From Desulfobacterales bacterium (GTDB taxonomy: Bacteria > Desulfobacterota > Desulfobacteria > Desulfobacterales > BuS5), in assembly GCA_020056865.1 (NCBI GenBank), contig JAGVGX010000016.1:1-5864 (forward strand): a stretch of DNA of 5,864 bases. The letters run 5' to 3'. A program made the position numbers and the translations under genes. Under the pieces are notes generated by a model. That model made no database searches, was not told where the DNA came from, and worked only from the letters and a program-made list of their open reading frames with translations. The stretch's first letter is position 1. Every line of letters begins with the position of its first letter. This document shows positions 1 to 5,580 of this stretch, one piece after another.

Positions 1-199
1 CAAACGTTGTTATCTATATAAAAAATATTTTTAGATACTGGGTATAAAACAAATGTATAAAATATGTTCAATGGACGTATAGGAAAAGATACATTCTGTT
101 AGGCATATTGGGTTGTTTTTGAGGCCATTGTTTATATTTTTTTTCAAACTAACTGAAATGTTTGACTTAGTTTTTTTTATGATTGTCCGGCTATTATTT
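1..199. other. A/T-rich non-coding region upstream of the FN3 gene pair
   Basis: No plus-strand reading frame here has both a credible start and a ribosome binding site. An imperfect palindrome is visible at 11-37, with outer arms TATCTA (11-16) and TAGATA (32-37). The octamer GTATAAAA occurs twice, at 42-49 and 55-62, 13 bases apart. Long T runs follow around 139-148 and 172-179. The stretch probably serves as the upstream regulatory region of the gene at 280. That role is inferred from position only. Confidence 0.5.
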
Positions 200-215
200 T
201 GGCTTGTATTTTGCA
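200..215 (+). promoter_or_regulatory. Candidate sigma-54 (RpoN) -24/-12 promoter
   Basis: The sequence TGGCTTGTATTTTGCA fits the sigma-54 pattern TGGCAC-N5-TTGCA. The GG (201-202) and GC (213-214) dinucleotides are exactly 12 bases apart, first base to first base, and the TTGCA half is perfect. Two mismatches fall in the -24 half (TT instead of AC). Transcription would begin near 226, leaving a leader of about 54 bases before the ATG at 280. Sigma-54 promoters need an enhancer-binding activator, and no convincing activator site is visible. The call rests on motif and spacing alone. Confidence 0.5.
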
Positions 216-267
216 TTTCATCTTGGCGCGTAATGGTGCAGATGGAAATTTTAAGGTAAAGAATCTG

Positions 268-275
268 AAGGAGGT
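268..275 (+). promoter_or_regulatory. Ribosome binding site deciding the start at 280
   Basis: AAGGAGGT is a perfect Shine-Dalgarno sequence four bases upstream of the ATG at 280. It settles the start in favour of 280 over the in-frame ATG at 199, which lacks a ribosome binding site and would put 27 polar residues ahead of the signal peptide. Confidence 0.85.
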
Positions 276-279
276 TCGT

Positions 280-612
280 ATGTTTAAAAATAAAAAAAAG
301 ATGGTTTTCGTTATTCTCGGTGTTTTGTTTGTTTTTTATGGTATTGCTTTTGCCGCGTGGAAAAGAAGCGTAACCGTAAGCTGGCAGACAAATCCTGACC
401 AGAACTTGTATGGATATAAGGTTTATATTGGAACTGAAAGCAGAAATTACAGCGATTATGTTTTTGTAGAAAAAACTATGACAAATCATAGTTTTTATGA
501 ACTTAATCAAGGTCAAACATACTATTTTTGTGTAACTGCCGTGAACAGTCAAGGTGTTGAAAGTGCTTATTCAGAAGAGGTTGAAAAAAGAATATTCCGA
601 AATAGGCGATAA
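280..612 (+). CDS. Small secreted protein with one fibronectin type III domain
   Basis: The product is 110 residues and has no recognised specific function. Residues 1-25 form a Sec signal peptide: a lysine-rich start (KNKKK), a hydrophobic core and an AFA cleavage site at 23-25. There is no lipobox cysteine, so a soluble exported protein is likely. Residues about 29-103 form one FN3 beta-sandwich, seen in VTVSWQ (31-36), the GYKVYIGT strand (45-52) and YYFCVTAVNSQGVES (81-95). The last residues (EKRIFRNRR) are strongly basic. FN3 domains usually mediate protein or carbohydrate binding outside the cell, and no catalytic domain is present. The start is fixed by the perfect Shine-Dalgarno sequence at 268-275. 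A close paralogue begins 46 bases downstream, so the two are probably co-transcribed from the sigma-54-like site. The domain call is firm; the biological role is unknown. Confidence 0.85.
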   Translation: MFKNKKKMVFVILGVLFVFYGIAFAAWKRSVTVSWQTNPDQNLYGYKVYIGTESRNYSDYVFVEKTMTNHSFYELNQGQTYYFCVTAVNSQGVESAYSEEVEKRIFRNRR

Positions 613-643
613 AAGAGCGGTTAGCGTGAAATGGTATCAAATT

Positions 644-650
644 AAGGAGA
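644..650 (+). promoter_or_regulatory. Ribosome binding site of the second FN3 gene
   Basis: AAGGAGA lies eight bases upstream of the ATG at 659. It favours 659 over the longer in-frame start at 554, which would overlap the previous gene and place 35 charged residues before the signal peptide. Confidence 0.75.
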
Positions 651-658
651 GATACGTT

Positions 659-1006
659 ATGTCAAGATTAATTCACATGTCAGTTTTAGTGTGTATTTGT
701 TTTTGTTGTTTGTTTGGAGTTGCCTTTGCCGGCAGCGCTACTGTTAGCTGGCAGCCAAACAGTGAACCGGATTTAAAAGGATACAATGTTTATGTTGGAA
801 CAGCAAGCAGGACCTATGGCACGCCTTTTTATGTTGACAAGGCTCAGACAAGCCATACCTTTGCCAACCTGAGTGAAGGCACATATTATTTCTGTGTAAC
901 CGCAGTTGATCTGGCAGGAAATGAAAGCGGATTCTCACAAGAAGCAAGTAAAATGATTCAAGACATCATTGCGCCTTCTATTCCTCAAGGCGTGACCGTA
1001 AAATGA
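659..1006 (+). CDS. Small secreted protein with one fibronectin type III domain (paralogue of the gene at 280)
   Basis: The product is 115 residues. Residues 1-24 are a Sec signal peptide with an unusually cysteine-rich core (CICFCC, 12-17) and an AFA cleavage site at 22-24; the next residue is Gly, so this is not a lipoprotein. The FN3 domain covers about 26-98, with ATVSWQPN (27-34), GYNVYVGTASRTY (41-53) and YYFCVTAVDLAGNES (76-90). These match the upstream protein nearly strand for strand, so the pair arose by tandem duplication. The tail IIAPSIPQGVTVK (103-115) reads like the linker and first strand of another FN3 repeat, after which the frame stops at TGA. A second ATG at residue 7 is possible but has no ribosome binding site. 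A hairpin 33 bases past the stop probably ends the transcript. The ligand and role are unknown. Confidence 0.85.
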   Translation: MSRLIHMSVLVCICFCCLFGVAFAGSATVSWQPNSEPDLKGYNVYVGTASRTYGTPFYVDKAQTSHTFANLSEGTYYFCVTAVDLAGNESGFSQEASKMIQDIIAPSIPQGVTVK

Positions 1007-1038
1007 GCTGTAACGTTTATTGTAAAAAAATGTTGTTA

Positions 1039-1067
1039 GATTGCAGGGTTTTTTGTTCCCTGCAATC
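1039..1067 (+). terminator. Hairpin, probable terminator of the FN3 pair
   Basis: A perfect 10-bp stem, GATTGCAGGG (1039-1048) with CCCTGCAATC (1058-1067), encloses a nine-base T-rich loop. It sits 33 bases after the last FN3 stop codon. The U tract after the stem is poor (GTTCCTTT), so it is not a textbook intrinsic terminator. An A run at 1024-1030 would give a distant U tract on the minus strand, but no minus-strand gene is visible to use it. Confidence 0.55.
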
Positions 1068-1206
1068 GTTCCTTTAAAAAAAATCAATGATTTCCCGCCG
1101 AGCCCTCTTTTTCTTAACTTCAAAACAAAATAAACCTTGATTTTTTTTTTATAAAAAGAAATAAGAGGTTCAACTTTTTAATAATTTGCATTCACAATTT
1201 TTTTCA

Positions 1207-1300
1207 GGAGAGATGTCCGAGCTGGCTGAAGGAGCACGACTGGAAATCGTGTGTGCTGTTAATAGCGGCACCGAGGGTTCGAATCCCTCTCTCTCCGCCA
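1207..1300 (+). tRNA. tRNA-Ser (anticodon GGA)
   Basis: A complete cloverleaf can be drawn. The acceptor stem GGAGAGA (1207-1213) pairs with TCTCTCC (1290-1296), followed by discriminator G and an encoded CCA (1298-1300). The D stem is TCC/GGA (1216-1218, 1231-1233). The anticodon stem CACGA/TCGTG encloses loop CTGGAAA with anticodon GGA at 1242-1244. The T arm is GAGGG-TTCGAAT-CCCTC (1273-1289). A long variable arm, with GTGCTG pairing to AGCGGCAC around 1253-1271, marks it as a class II tRNA, as expected for serine. It decodes UCC and UCU. It lies 67 bases upstream of dnaX on the same strand with no terminator between them, so read-through into dnaX is possible. A weak -10-like AATAAT at 1180-1185 precedes it, but no matching -35 is visible. 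Confidence 0.97.
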
Positions 1301-1367
1301 CGAACTACCCGGTATTTAAAAATTATCTTGCTTGCTTTGTCCAGGTTAAAGAGCGTATGTTGTAAAT

Positions 1368-2969
1368 ATGTCCTACCTTGTACTATCACGTAAATATCGT
1401 CCCCAGACCTTTGATCAGGTTGTTGGACAAACACATGTTACTTCCACCTTATCCAATGCTGTTGCGTCGAATCGTATGCATCATGCGATTTTGTTTGCAG
1501 GCCCAAGAGGAACAGGAAAGACAACCGTAGCGCGAATACTGGCTAAAGTCATGAACTGTAAGGAAGGACCTGCGCCAGTCCCGTGCGATATATGCCGGTC
1601 ATGCAGGGAAATCACAGCAGGCAATTCCGTGGATGTTTTTGAGATCGACGGTGCATCTAATAACAGTGTTGACCAGATCAGGGAGTTGCGACAGAATATC
1701 AAGTACATGCCTGCTCACAGCCTTTACAAGATTTATATCATAGATGAAGTTCATATGCTGTCTATAGCGGCCTTTAATGCACTGTTAAAAACACTTGAAG
1801 AGCCGCCTGAACACGTGATGTTTATTTTTGCCACAACAGAACTCCACAAGATTCCTGCCACGATTATTTCCAGGTGTCAGCGGTATGATTTCAGACGTAT
1901 CCATATTCAATCTATTGCAGATCAAATGAATAATATTTGTAAGAAGGAAAACTTTGATATACCTTCACAAGGCCTTGATTTAATAGCACATGAAGCAGGC
2001 GGAAGCATGCGGGATGCTTTGAGTCTTCTTGATCAGATCATGGCTTCTGCAGATGGAAACGCCACGTTTGATCATGCGATGAGCATACTTGGCGTTATCG
2101 GCAGAAAAGTTATGTTTGACATGTCCGCAGGGATTTTAAAAGGTGATATTACGGCCGTTATAGACATCATTGATGATCTTTTCTATTCAGGCCATGATTT
2201 AATCAAGTGTTACTCAGACCTTATTGAACATTTCAGAAACCTTTTTGTTGTGAAAATGGGTCAAAGGATAGACAAACTTGTGGATCTTCCCGACCATGAA
2301 ATAGATCTCATACGAGATCAGATCAAAGATATTCCGATGATATATTTAAATCAGATTCTCCACGTCCTGCTTAAGGAAGGCGAGAACATGAGATACGCAG
2401 GCAGGCCTAAGCTGGCATTTGAAATGGTGTTGATAAAGGTGTTGCATATTAAACCTGCACTTTTGATTGATGATTTTATAGAAAAACTCGATCGATTAAA
2501 AACAGATGTATTCCCGTTTGTTGAACATGAAAGCAAAGTTCCATCCCCGGTGTGCACGGATAAAAAACAAGAAAAAGGAAAAGGGTTTATCACCGAAGAG
2601 AACCTTAGCGATACCTGGGGAAAAATTTGCGAAATTATTTCACAGCAACATCCGTCTCTGGCTGCTAATCTGGCAAATTCTTCAATTGTCAGTTTAACGG
2701 AAAACCAGCTTGAGATAGAAGTGAATGGAAGTCAATACAATATTGATATGGTTAAGCGTGATAATAATGTGTCCTTGTTAAAAAACGTGTGTAATGATTT
2801 TTTTAAAAAAAGCATGGATATAGTTATTAAAGAAAAAAATAACACAGAAGATAAAAAACAGGAAAAAAACAGGACTGCTGCTCTTCAAAAAAAGGCTTTA
2901 GACGATCCGATGATTGCAGAAGCAGTAGAAATTTTTAAAGGAAAGATTGTGGAAGTAAAGGTTAAATAG
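1368..2969 (+). CDS. dnaX: DNA polymerase III subunit tau/gamma (clamp loader)
   Basis: The 533-residue ATPase loads the beta sliding clamp onto DNA as part of the polymerase III holoenzyme. The start MSYLVLSRKYRPQTF is the classic DnaX N-terminus. Visible motifs are Walker A GPRGTGKT (45-52), the zinc module cysteines 64, 73, 76 and 79, Walker B IIDEVHML (124-131), sensor 1 FATTE (154-158), the SRC arginine-finger motif (168-170) and sensor 2 GGSMRDAL (211-218). The clamp-loader collar domain runs to about 370. A charged linker (about 385-410) leads to a C-terminal domain ending in EIFKGKIVEVKVK, typical of the family. The protein is shorter than E. coli tau (643). The Shine-Dalgarno sequence is weak: AAAGAG at 1348-1353 is 14 bases from the ATG. 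A two-codon mini-ORF (ATG TTG TAA, 1356-1364) ends three bases before the start. It leads the operon with ybaB and recR. Confidence 0.97.
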   Translation: MSYLVLSRKYRPQTFDQVVGQTHVTSTLSNAVASNRMHHAILFAGPRGTGKTTVARILAKVMNCKEGPAPVPCDICRSCREITAGNSVDVFEIDGASNNSVDQIRELRQNIKYMPAHSLYKIYIIDEVHMLSIAAFNALLKTLEEPPEHVMFIFATTELHKIPATIISRCQRYDFRRIHIQSIADQMNNICKKENFDIPSQGLDLIAHEAGGSMRDALSLLDQIMASADGNATFDHAMSILGVIGRKVMFDMSAGILKGDITAVIDIIDDLFYSGHDLIKCYSDLIEHFRNLFVVKMGQRIDKLVDLPDHEIDLIRDQIKDIPMIYLNQILHVLLKEGENMRYAGRPKLAFEMVLIKVLHIKPALLIDDFIEKLDRLKTDVFPFVEHESKVPSPVCTDKKQEKGKGFITEENLSDTWGKICEIISQQHPSLAANLANSSIVSLTENQLEIEVNGSQYNIDMVKRDNNVSLLKNVCNDFFKKSMDIVIKEKNNTEDKKQEKNRTAALQKKALDDPMIAEAVEIFKGKIVEVKVK

Positions 2970-2981
2970 GAGGGATGTGTT

Positions 2982-3293
2982 ATGAAAAATATGGGGAACA
3001 TGATGAAGCAGGCGCAGAAGCTTCAGGCAAAAATGATGAAGATGCAGGAGGAGCTTGCAGAAAGAACCGTTGAAACTGCTTCCGGAGGAGGTATGGTAAA
3101 GGTTGTGGCAAACGGCAAGCAGCAGATATTATCGATACGGATAGAAAAAGAAGTGGTTGACCCTGATGATGTTGAGATGCTTCAGGATCTGGTAATGGCT
3201 GCAGTCAATGATGCGCTTGCTAAATCCCAGGAGATGGTTTCATCTGAAATGGGCAAACTTACAGGTGGCCTGAACATTCCAGGACTGATGTAA
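2982..3293 (+). CDS. ybaB: YbaB/EbfC family nucleoid-associated DNA-binding protein
   Basis: The 103-residue product has the usual family length. YbaB/EbfC proteins are dimers that bind DNA and coat the nucleoid. The N-terminal helix is rich in Met, Lys and Gln ([18 protein letters not shown]), a family hallmark. It is followed by the sheet segment around [20 protein letters not shown] (31-50) and a C-terminal helix ([17 protein letters not shown], 59-75). The tail GLNIPGLM is typical. AGGAGGG (2968-2974), overlapping the dnaX stop codon, is a strong Shine-Dalgarno sequence seven bases before the ATG. The gene sits between dnaX and recR, the standard arrangement. Its link to replication or repair is inferred from that order. 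Confidence 0.96.
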   Translation: MKNMGNMMKQAQKLQAKMMKMQEELAERTVETASGGGMVKVVANGKQQILSIRIEKEVVDPDDVEMLQDLVMAAVNDALAKSQEMVSSEMGKLTGGLNIPGLM

Positions 3294-3295
3294 TT

Positions 3296-3907
3296 ATGAA
3301 TTATTATCCTTCCCCAATCATCAATTTGATTCGAAATATTGCCAAACTTCCCGGTATAGGAGAGAAAACCGCTGAACGACTTGCCATGCATATTCTGTCT
3401 TCACCTCGCGCAGAGGCTGAGAGACTGTGCAGCAGCATACAGGATGTAATAAACAGAGTCAGGTTATGTGCCACATGTTTTGCGTTAAGCGACAGGGAAT
3501 TTTGTGGTATTTGCAGCAACAGCTCGAGAAATACGTCTCTTTTATGCGTGGTTGAACGGCAGGCAGATATGGTGGCCATAGAAAAATCAGGCGCATTTAA
3601 TGGACATTATCATATTCTTTCAGGTGTATTATCGCCAATGGATGGCGTTGGACCTGATGACATAAAGATAAAAGAACTGGTATTTAGAATTAAAAAGGGC
3701 GGGATACAAGAGGTTGTCATAGCAACGTCCACAAATGTTGAGGGAGAGGCTACAGCATCGTATTTGTCAGATATTCTGAAGGTGTTTGCCATCAAGATTA
3801 CCAGGATAGCATCGGGTGTTCCAATTGGTGGAGATTTAAAGTATGTGGATCAGGTAACATTGAAGCGGGCAATGGATACAAGACATCCTGTTGAATACAC
3901 GGGTTAA
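3296..3907 (+). CDS. recR: Recombination mediator protein RecR
   Basis: The 203-residue protein is full length. RecR works with RecO, and with RecF in many bacteria, to load RecA onto gapped DNA coated with single-strand binding protein. A helix-hairpin-helix lies at about 13-30 (IAKLPGIGEKTAERLA). The C4 zinc finger uses cysteines 58, 61, 70 and 73 (CATC, then CGIC). The Toprim domain starts near LLCVVERQADMVAIE (82-96) and includes SGVLSPMDGVGPDDI (109-123). The C-terminal motif GGDLKYVDQVTLKRAM (178-193) closes the family pattern. The ATG is two bases after the ybaB stop, so translation is probably coupled; the nearest Shine-Dalgarno-like AGGA (3281-3284) lies inside ybaB. No key residue appears to be missing. 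Confidence 0.97.
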   Translation: MNYYPSPIINLIRNIAKLPGIGEKTAERLAMHILSSPRAEAERLCSSIQDVINRVRLCATCFALSDREFCGICSNSSRNTSLLCVVERQADMVAIEKSGAFNGHYHILSGVLSPMDGVGPDDIKIKELVFRIKKGGIQEVVIATSTNVEGEATASYLSDILKVFAIKITRIASGVPIGGDLKYVDQVTLKRAMDTRHPVEYTG

Positions 3908-3912
3908 TTTTT

Positions 3913-4320
3913 ATGGATTTTGAATATATATTTAACTGCTGGAAATGCGGTGACTGCTGCAAGGGATATGGGGGTACTTTTGTAACGGATAGCGATATTG
4001 AAGCTATTTGCCGACATATCAAATTCGATCCTGAAAAATTTATTGAAACATACTGCTCAATGTCAGGCGCAAAACCTTTGCTGATCCAGGGAAAAAACGA
4101 TTATTGCATTTTTTGGGACAAGGTGTGTACCATTCATCCTGTCAAACCTGCGATGTGCAAGTTATGGCCTTTTATTCCAAGTGTTCTGACAGATGTTGAT
4201 AACTGGTATATTATGGCTTCGTTTTGCCCCGGGATGCGTACAGACGTACCCGACAGGTTAATAAAAGAATACGTAAAAAAACAGTTGTTAACCTATGAAT
4301 GTGAGAGTAAAAAAACTTAA
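3913..4320 (+). CDS. YkgJ-family cysteine-cluster protein (putative metal-binding)
   Basis: The 135-residue protein carries the YkgJ-type cysteine pattern: CWKCGDCC (C9, C12, C15, C16), then C65, C72, C82 (in MCKLWPF) and C105 (in FCPG). Eight conserved cysteines imply binding of zinc or an iron-sulfur centre; the family is annotated as a putative zinc- or iron-chelating domain. There is no signal peptide or membrane segment, so it should be cytoplasmic. The conserved CxxHxxKPxxC-type segment (CTIHPVKPAMC, 72-82) and the CPG motif support the family call. It starts five bases after recR and ends three bases before murI, so it is almost certainly in the same transcript. No strong Shine-Dalgarno sequence is visible, which suggests translational coupling. 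The specific function is unknown. Confidence 0.88.
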   Translation: MDFEYIFNCWKCGDCCKGYGGTFVTDSDIEAICRHIKFDPEKFIETYCSMSGAKPLLIQGKNDYCIFWDKVCTIHPVKPAMCKLWPFIPSVLTDVDNWYIMASFCPGMRTDVPDRLIKEYVKKQLLTYECESKKT

Positions 4321-4323
4321 ATT

Positions 4324-5109
4324 ATGATTGGCATATTTGATTCAGGGATCGGCGGTTTAACTGTAGCCCGTGCATTGATGGAGCAGCTTCCAGATTACGA
4401 TATTATCTATTTTGGTGATACTGCCCGAACGCCGTATGGAAGTAAAAGCCCGGATACGGTGGTTAAATATTCTATTGAAAACACGGAATTTCTTTTAAGC
4501 AAAGGCGCAAAAATTATTATTATGGCATGCAACACCGCATCAAGTGTTGCTTTTGAAACCGTTGCCGAGAAATTTAATTGTCCCTTATTCGAAGTGATCA
4601 GCCCCGCTGTAAAACTTGCCGTAAAAAAATCTGAAAAAAAGAGAATAGGGGTTATTGGAACCCGTGCAACGGTTAACAGCGGTGCTTATGAAAACAAGAT
4701 AAAAGAACTATCGCCTGAGGCAAAGGTGTACTCAACGCCATGCCCGCTTCTGGTGCCTATTGTGGAAGAAGGCTGGTTAAAAAGGCCTGAAACAAAGATG
4801 ATCATAAAAAAATATTTACATCCTTTAAAAATCAAACAGATTGATACGCTTATTTTGGGCTGCACGCATTACCCACTTTTAACAGACATCATCCAAAAAA
4901 AAATAGGTCAAAAAGTAACTATTGTTGACTCTTCTTTTTCTACTGCAGAAGATGTTAAAGCATTTTTACAAAACAATCCGGAAGTTGACATTCAGATGAG
5001 CAAACATGGCAAATCGGTTTTTTTTGTATCTGATTTAACTGTTCAGTTTGAAAAAACCGCCAGGGTTGCATTAAGAAAGAATATATGCCTTGAGCATGCA
5101 ACAATTTAA
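4324..5109 (+). CDS. murI: Glutamate racemase
   Basis: The 261-residue enzyme interconverts L- and D-glutamate without a cofactor, supplying D-glutamate for peptidoglycan in the cytoplasm. The N-terminus IGIFDSGIGGLTV (2-14) contains the conserved DSG (D6, S7). The two catalytic cysteines are C69 in ACNTAS and C180 in LGCTHYPLL. Other conserved parts are YFGDTARTPYG (29-39) and GVIGTRATV (109-117). The length matches the family. The ATG follows the previous stop by three bases without a clear Shine-Dalgarno sequence, which suggests coupled translation. An aspartate/glutamate racemase of broader specificity is less likely, because the TARTPYG and ACNTAS blocks are the MurI type. Confidence 0.96.
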   Translation: MIGIFDSGIGGLTVARALMEQLPDYDIIYFGDTARTPYGSKSPDTVVKYSIENTEFLLSKGAKIIIMACNTASSVAFETVAEKFNCPLFEVISPAVKLAVKKSEKKRIGVIGTRATVNSGAYENKIKELSPEAKVYSTPCPLLVPIVEEGWLKRPETKMIIKKYLHPLKIKQIDTLILGCTHYPLLTDIIQKKIGQKVTIVDSSFSTAEDVKAFLQNNPEVDIQMSKHGKSVFFVSDLTVQFEKTARVALRKNICLEHATI

Positions 5110-5208
5110 CATTACTCAAAGATTGCTTGCATAAGTGAAAAAGGTATCAAAAAGTTTATATCTTATTGGCCTGCTTTTTATTCTTCAGCCACATTAAAGC
5201 CTGCAAAA
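5110..5208. other. Spacer between murI and the IS remnant
   Basis: There is no gene and no clear rho-independent terminator. A weak inverted repeat, TTGAG inside the murI end (about 5090) with CTCAA (5116-5120), has a loop too large to be convincing. The operon may end by Rho action or by read-through into the IS remnant. Confidence 0.4.
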
Positions 5209-5263
5209 TGATCCTGCTATGAAATGGTGGATACTCGGTTAAGTCATTGATAATAACAATGGC

Positions 5264-5269
5264 AGGAGG
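5264..5269 (+). promoter_or_regulatory. Ribosome binding site of the IS orfA remnant
   Basis: AGGAGG lies five bases before the ATG at 5275, a near-perfect site that confirms the ancestral orfA start. Confidence 0.75.
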
Positions 5270-5274
5270 AAATT

Positions 5275-5580
5275 ATGAGTGTTCAACAACGCAGAAAATA
5301 TGATCCTGACTTTAAGCGCAATGCGGTCCAGTTGACAGAGGAGCCAGGTCGAACAGTAGCTGGCGTGGCAGAAAATCTTGGCATATCAAAAGATCTTCTT
5401 TATAGATGGCGGGAGCGCAACGTGTCAACAAAGAGCTTGCCTTTCCCGGCAACGGTCGTGAGGCTTTGACCTCTTGAGCAACAGAAAATTCGAGAGCTTG
5501 AGAAAAGCCTCAAGGATGCCAAAATGGAGCGCGACATCTTAAAAAAAACCATGGTCATCTTCAGCCGGGCATCGAAATGA
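5275..5580 (+). pseudogene. IS3-family transposase orfA, broken by two compensating frameshifts
   Basis: The N-terminal helix-turn-helix is intact: RRKYDPDFKRNAVQL, then VAGVAENLGISKDLLYRWRER, which in OrfA proteins binds the IS ends. After RWRER the frame slips. Adding one base near 5417-5420 restores QRVNKELAFPGNGREALT in the -1 frame. Removing one T near 5474 then returns to the original frame with EQQKIRELEKSL, DAKMERDILKK and the end IFSRASK at TGA 5578-5580. As it stands, the 5275 frame stops at TGA 5467-5469 after 64 residues, the last dozen or so being out-of-frame residues. The restored protein would have about 101 codons, normal for OrfA, with a leucine-zipper-like C-terminal coiled coil. 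The open 64-residue frame should not be taken as a gene. Confidence 0.82.
5541..5547 (+). other. Relic programmed -1 frameshift site of IS3 orfA/orfB
   Basis: Within an eight-A run (5541-5548), the heptamer A AAA AAA is in the orfA frame (codons 5542-5544 and 5545-5547). A -1 slip here enters the orfB frame with no stop before the orfB ATG at 5577. This is the usual way IS3-family elements make the OrfAB transposase. The site is a fossil here because both frames are broken. Confidence 0.6.

Noticed and set aside
224..240. Second sigma-54-like match, TGGCGCG followed by TGCA
   Set aside because: The GG and GC dinucleotides are 13 bases apart rather than 12, and sigma-54 spacing is strict.
179..259. 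Short 26-codon frame starting MIVRLLFW
   Set aside because: It is preceded by a T run with no ribosome binding site and overlaps the promoter candidate. Its hydrophobic composition is expected from T-rich DNA.
199..279. Upstream in-frame extension of the first FN3 gene from ATG 199
   Set aside because: There is no ribosome binding site, it would bury the signal peptide, and it overlaps the promoter candidate. The perfect Shine-Dalgarno sequence supports 280.
31..552. Long minus-strand open frame (173 codons) antisense to the first FN3 gene
   Set aside because: It has low-complexity composition rich in Ile, Asn and Lys, no ribosome binding site and no recognisable domain. It overlaps a well-supported plus-strand gene.
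554..658. Upstream in-frame extension of the second FN3 gene from ATG 554
   Set aside because: It would overlap the preceding gene and put a charged segment before the signal peptide. AAGGAGA supports 659.
1332..1360. TTGCTT-N17-TATGTT as a dnaX promoter
   Set aside because: Both hexamers match poorly, and the start would leave a leaderless mRNA. The evidence is insufficient.
5275..5469. 64-residue protein as a stand-alone HTH regulator
   Set aside because: The last dozen or so residues are out-of-frame translation of a conserved transposase segment. It is the 5' part of the broken orfA.
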